From the NCBI RefSeq assembly GCF_003148665.1, contig NZ_QGGQ01000003.1, positions 1 through 64,000 on the forward strand: a DNA stretch of 64,000 bases, read 5' to 3'. This document shows, in pieces, positions 60,507 through 64,000 of the stretch. The translations under genes were made by a program, and so were the position numbers. Under the pieces are notes generated by a model. The model did no database searches. It was not told the DNA's origin and saw only the letters and a list, made by a program, of their open reading frames with translations. The stretch's first letter is position 1. Each line of letters starts with the position of its first letter. The DNA is from Maribacter polysiphoniae. GTDB taxonomy: Bacteria > Bacteroidota > Bacteroidia > Flavobacteriales > Flavobacteriaceae.

Positions 60507-60911
60507 ATGACCTCAAAGGTAACCTATACGGGAAATTTGCGAACCACTTGCGTTCATTTGCGTTCGGGGGATTCTTTTATCACGGATGCCCCAGTGGACA
60601 ATAATGGGTTGGGACAGGCATTTTCCCCTACCGATACAGTGGCGACAGGCTTGGCGAGTTGTATGCTTACCATGATGGGCATCAAAGCGAGGGATATGGA
60701 TATGGATTTGGTCGATGCCACAGCGGAGGTAACCAAGCATATGGCAGCAGATCCAAGAAGGATTAGTAAGGTCGAGGTGGTTTTAAGTTTGCCTTCCGCG
60801 TTTTCCGATAAACACCGTAAAATATTGGAAAATACAGCCAGAACCTGTCCGGTCTTGTACAGTCTGCACCCTGAAATCGAAAAAGTCATTTCCTTCAATT
60901 GGGTGCTGTAA
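60507..60911 (+). CDS. OsmC family peroxiredoxin-like protein
   Basis: 134 residues. Reduces organic hydroperoxides in characterised members. The catalytic cysteines are Cys52 in GLASCMLTMMG and Cys114 in ARTCPVLYSLHP, with the helix-strand layout of the family. It belongs to the YhfA/OsmC-like branch rather than classical Ohr. It lies two bases after the LysM gene and overlaps the DUF922 gene by 13 bases. Confidence 0.93.
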   Translation: MTSKVTYTGNLRTTCVHLRSGDSFITDAPVDNNGLGQAFSPTDTVATGLASCMLTMMGIKARDMDMDLVDATAEVTKHMAADPRRISKVEVVLSLPSAFSDKHRKILENTARTCPVLYSLHPEIEKVISFNWVL

Positions 60912-61423
60912 AATATTTTTTGGTTTTTTTGACGACCATTGGTCTTGGTCGTGCCCAAGAGTATGAAACCATAGCATGGAGTCCTGTACATAAACTTACT
61001 TGGAAGGATTTTAAAGGGGAGGTGCCCGAAAATGATCGTGCAGCAGCAGTCACTGCCAGCGGAATAACCTATCAATTTTCGACCCAGGGAACGAAAGACG
61101 CCATGGAAATCGATTTTAAGGTGACCACTTTTTTTTATCCCAACAAATCATGGTACCAACCACATTTATGTGATTCTTTTATTTTGGGGCATGAACAACT
61201 TCATTTTGATATCTCTGAATTATATGCCCAGAAGATGAGGGAACGATTGGAAGCAGCCAATTTCACCCAAAATGTAAGGGCTGAGGTAAAATTGATATAT
61301 CGTGAAATTCTTGAGGAGTTGGAAGCCTATCAGGATCTTTATGATACCCAGACGAATTTTTCCAGGGATAGTATACAGCAATCCGTTTGGGCTGTCAAAA
61401 TAAAGGAGGCATTAAGAAACTGA
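60899..61423 (+). CDS. DUF922 domain-containing exported protein, HExxH-containing
   Basis: 174 residues. The only in-frame starts near the family N terminus are TTG codons, and the one at 60899 lies within the end of the OsmC gene (13-base overlap). A signal peptide ends near residue 19 (GLGRAQ). The DUF922 core YETIAWSPVHKLTWKDFKGE is followed by the metalloprotease-like GHEQLHFDISELYAQKM, in which His98, Glu99 and His102 make an HExxH motif. The motif suggests a zinc peptidase active in the periplasm, but the family has no proven activity. Alternative start: TTG at 60920. Confidence 0.87.
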   Translation: MGAVKYFLVFLTTIGLGRAQEYETIAWSPVHKLTWKDFKGEVPENDRAAAVTASGITYQFSTQGTKDAMEIDFKVTTFFYPNKSWYQPHLCDSFILGHEQLHFDISELYAQKMRERLEAANFTQNVRAEVKLIYREILEELEAYQDLYDTQTNFSRDSIQQSVWAVKIKEALRN

Positions 61424-61507
61424 GACCATGGTCTTGGGTTGCTCTTATAGCTGGTTTTCATATGTTTTTTTGGAGGTGCTTAAATTTAATTCATTTAGTT
61501 TTATACC

Positions 61508-61741
61508 ATGGAGGTGAAACCGGATTATAAAAAACTTATCGAGCTTGCCCATTATAGGATGCCTATTGGGAAGTTTAAGAATCGCTATTTGTTGGATTTG
61601 CCAGAGCCTTATTTGGTGTGGTTTCATCAAAAAGGGTTTCCTGACGGGAAGCTTGGGGATTTGATGAGATCCATGTTAGAGATCAAAATCAACGGATTGG
61701 AACCTCTAGTTCGTAAAATTCAGAAAGAATTTCCCAAGTAA
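61508..61741 (+). CDS. DUF3820 family small protein
   Basis: 77 residues. The family motif is MPIGKFKNRYLLDLPEPYLV (16-37 region), containing the FGKHKG-like GKFKN turn and WFHQKGFP. The same module, with about 70 residues, is the C-terminal part of the exonuclease encoded at 37214. Family members were named as quorum-sensing-regulated factors in gammaproteobacteria, but the biochemistry is open; DNA binding is a reasonable guess because of the fusion. It stands alone, between the DUF922 gene and pyrG. Confidence 0.9.
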   Translation: MEVKPDYKKLIELAHYRMPIGKFKNRYLLDLPEPYLVWFHQKGFPDGKLGDLMRSMLEIKINGLEPLVRKIQKEFPK

Positions 61742-63442
<1,701 letters not shown>

Positions 63443-63557
63443 ACTGCACATTTGGGCATATATTTGCTGACTGACTAATTCTGTATGGCGCAAGCTTTTA
63501 GGGTTATAGTGGCATATGGGATACTATTTACATATTATAATATTGATAAATAATTAA

Positions 63558-64000
63558 ATGGAAGAAAAGAAGTTAGATATTAATTCTATTATAGGCTTTG
63601 TGCTCATTTTTGGGATACTTATTTTTATGTTTTACCAAAACAGGCCGACTCCCGAAGAACTAGCTGCCCAAAAAGCAAAGCAGGAACAGGTGGCAGCCCA
63701 AGAAAAGGAAGACGAAACACCATTAATGACGGAGGAAGAGGCTCCCCTAGCCATAAATCTTCAGGATTCCACGGCCATTGCCAATTATAAAGGCGCCATT
63801 GGTGCCTTTGGTTATACCACTCCTACTGAAGGTATTACTACTTTGGAGAATGAATTGGTTACCCTTAAGATAGACAATAAAGGGGGTGGGATTGTAGAGG
63901 CCAAAATGCGGAATTTTGTAACCTTTGATTCCGTTCCGGTATATTTGGTTAAGGATGGTAATGCTTCTTTCGGATTGAATTTTACAACATCTGATAATCG
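63558..64000 (+). CDS. yidC: membrane protein insertase YidC (3' partial)
   Basis: The first 147 codons are visible before the window ends. MEEKKLDINSIIGFVLIFGI gives the N-terminal signal-anchor helix (about residues 9-27), followed by YQNRPTPEELAAQKA and a charged linker, then the start of the large periplasmic domain (TLENELVTLKIDNKGGGIVE, KMRNFVTF). This is the Gram-negative two-domain YidC; the insertase helices lie beyond 64000. YidC works with Sec and alone to insert inner-membrane proteins. Confidence 0.94.
   Translation, partial: MEEKKLDINSIIGFVLIFGILIFMFYQNRPTPEELAAQKAKQEQVAAQEKEDETPLMTEEEAPLAINLQDSTAIANYKGAIGAFGYTTPTEGITTLENELVTLKIDNKGGGIVEAKMRNFVTFDSVPVYLVKDGNASFGLNFTTSDN

Overview
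The window looks like a chromosomal segment of a marine Flavobacteriaceae bacterium (Bacteroidota). Evidence: a type IX secretion (T9SS) substrate with a type B gliding-motility C-terminal domain paired with a PorP/SprF protein; flavobacterial families (DUF4369, DUF5916, DUF3667, DUF4295, DUF6249); bacillithiol enzyme BshC; promoter elements of the Bacteroidetes TAnnTTTG type; very few Shine-Dalgarno sites; and about 40% G+C. I cannot name the genus. I see no rRNA, tRNA, insertion sequence, prophage or CRISPR array.

Layout. 1-3570: end of a large repeat-type surface protein, a T9SS type B substrate and its PorP/SprF partner. 3657-5939: idi, a 6-pyruvoyltetrahydropterin synthase family gene, a class I mannose-6-phosphate isomerase and a small helical protein. 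5993-13629 (minus): DUF4369 lipoprotein, DUF819 permease, HAD phosphatase, CBM9/DUF5916 barrel protein, PBP1A. 13737-18359: S1/P1 nuclease, a structured non-coding stretch, an alkB-araC pair on the minus strand, and a tandemly duplicated gene for 195-aa exported proteins that carries its control region with it. 18376-21444: DoxX, MOSC, DUF6249, an ECF sigma factor with a membrane protein, DUF2141. 21478-27673: htpG, a TetR-type regulator with an ABC1/UbiB-like kinase, a FabH-type KAS III, a CoA-binding protein. 27835-31403: sodium:solute symporter, recR, a 2-oxoacid dehydrogenase E2. 31418-36910 (minus): a five-gene, AT-richer cluster of hexapeptide acyltransferase, acyl carrier protein, AsnB-like amidotransferase, NadE-like synthetase and AMP-ligase. 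37214-45603: exonuclease, an exported protein, FAH-family hydrolase, HPt protein, cinA, rpmB-rpmG-DUF4295, ftsY, a serine hydrolase and rimO. 45699-55722: GntP permease, DUF3667 protein, M14 peptidase, then bshC, a GT39-like glycosyltransferase, a PLP decarboxylase and a PNPOx-like protein. 56037-64000: a hypothetical gene, guaA, a LysM/periplasmic-binding protein, OsmC, DUF922, DUF3820, pyrG and the start of yidC.

Most of this is core flavobacterial material. The parts that go beyond routine annotation are regulatory or accessory. (1) The ECF sigma gene and its divergent DUF6249 neighbour share two mirror-image GTAACC-N16-CGTC promoters, which marks DUF6249 as part of the sigma regulon. (2) The AraC-type regulator, translationally coupled to alkB, faces the duplicated 195-aa genes, and both copies keep a pair of TGYAAAATTRCC half-sites exactly 21 bp apart. 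(3) The ACP/AMP-ligase/AsnB/NadE/acyltransferase cluster looks like an orphan carrier-protein pathway without glycosyltransferases. (4) Several intergenic regions hold strong RNA or operator structure: a 14-bp long-range helix before a terminator at 14545-14732, a 27-bp near-perfect palindrome at 23475-23501, and a short promoter-terminator unit at 27044-27169.

Start sites were moved inward from the longest open frame where the extension covers a promoter or lacks family similarity (htpG, fabH, the serine hydrolase, rimO, bshC, the PNPOx-like gene, guaA, the LysM gene, the DUF3667 gene). All family calls come from reading motifs; no database search was run.
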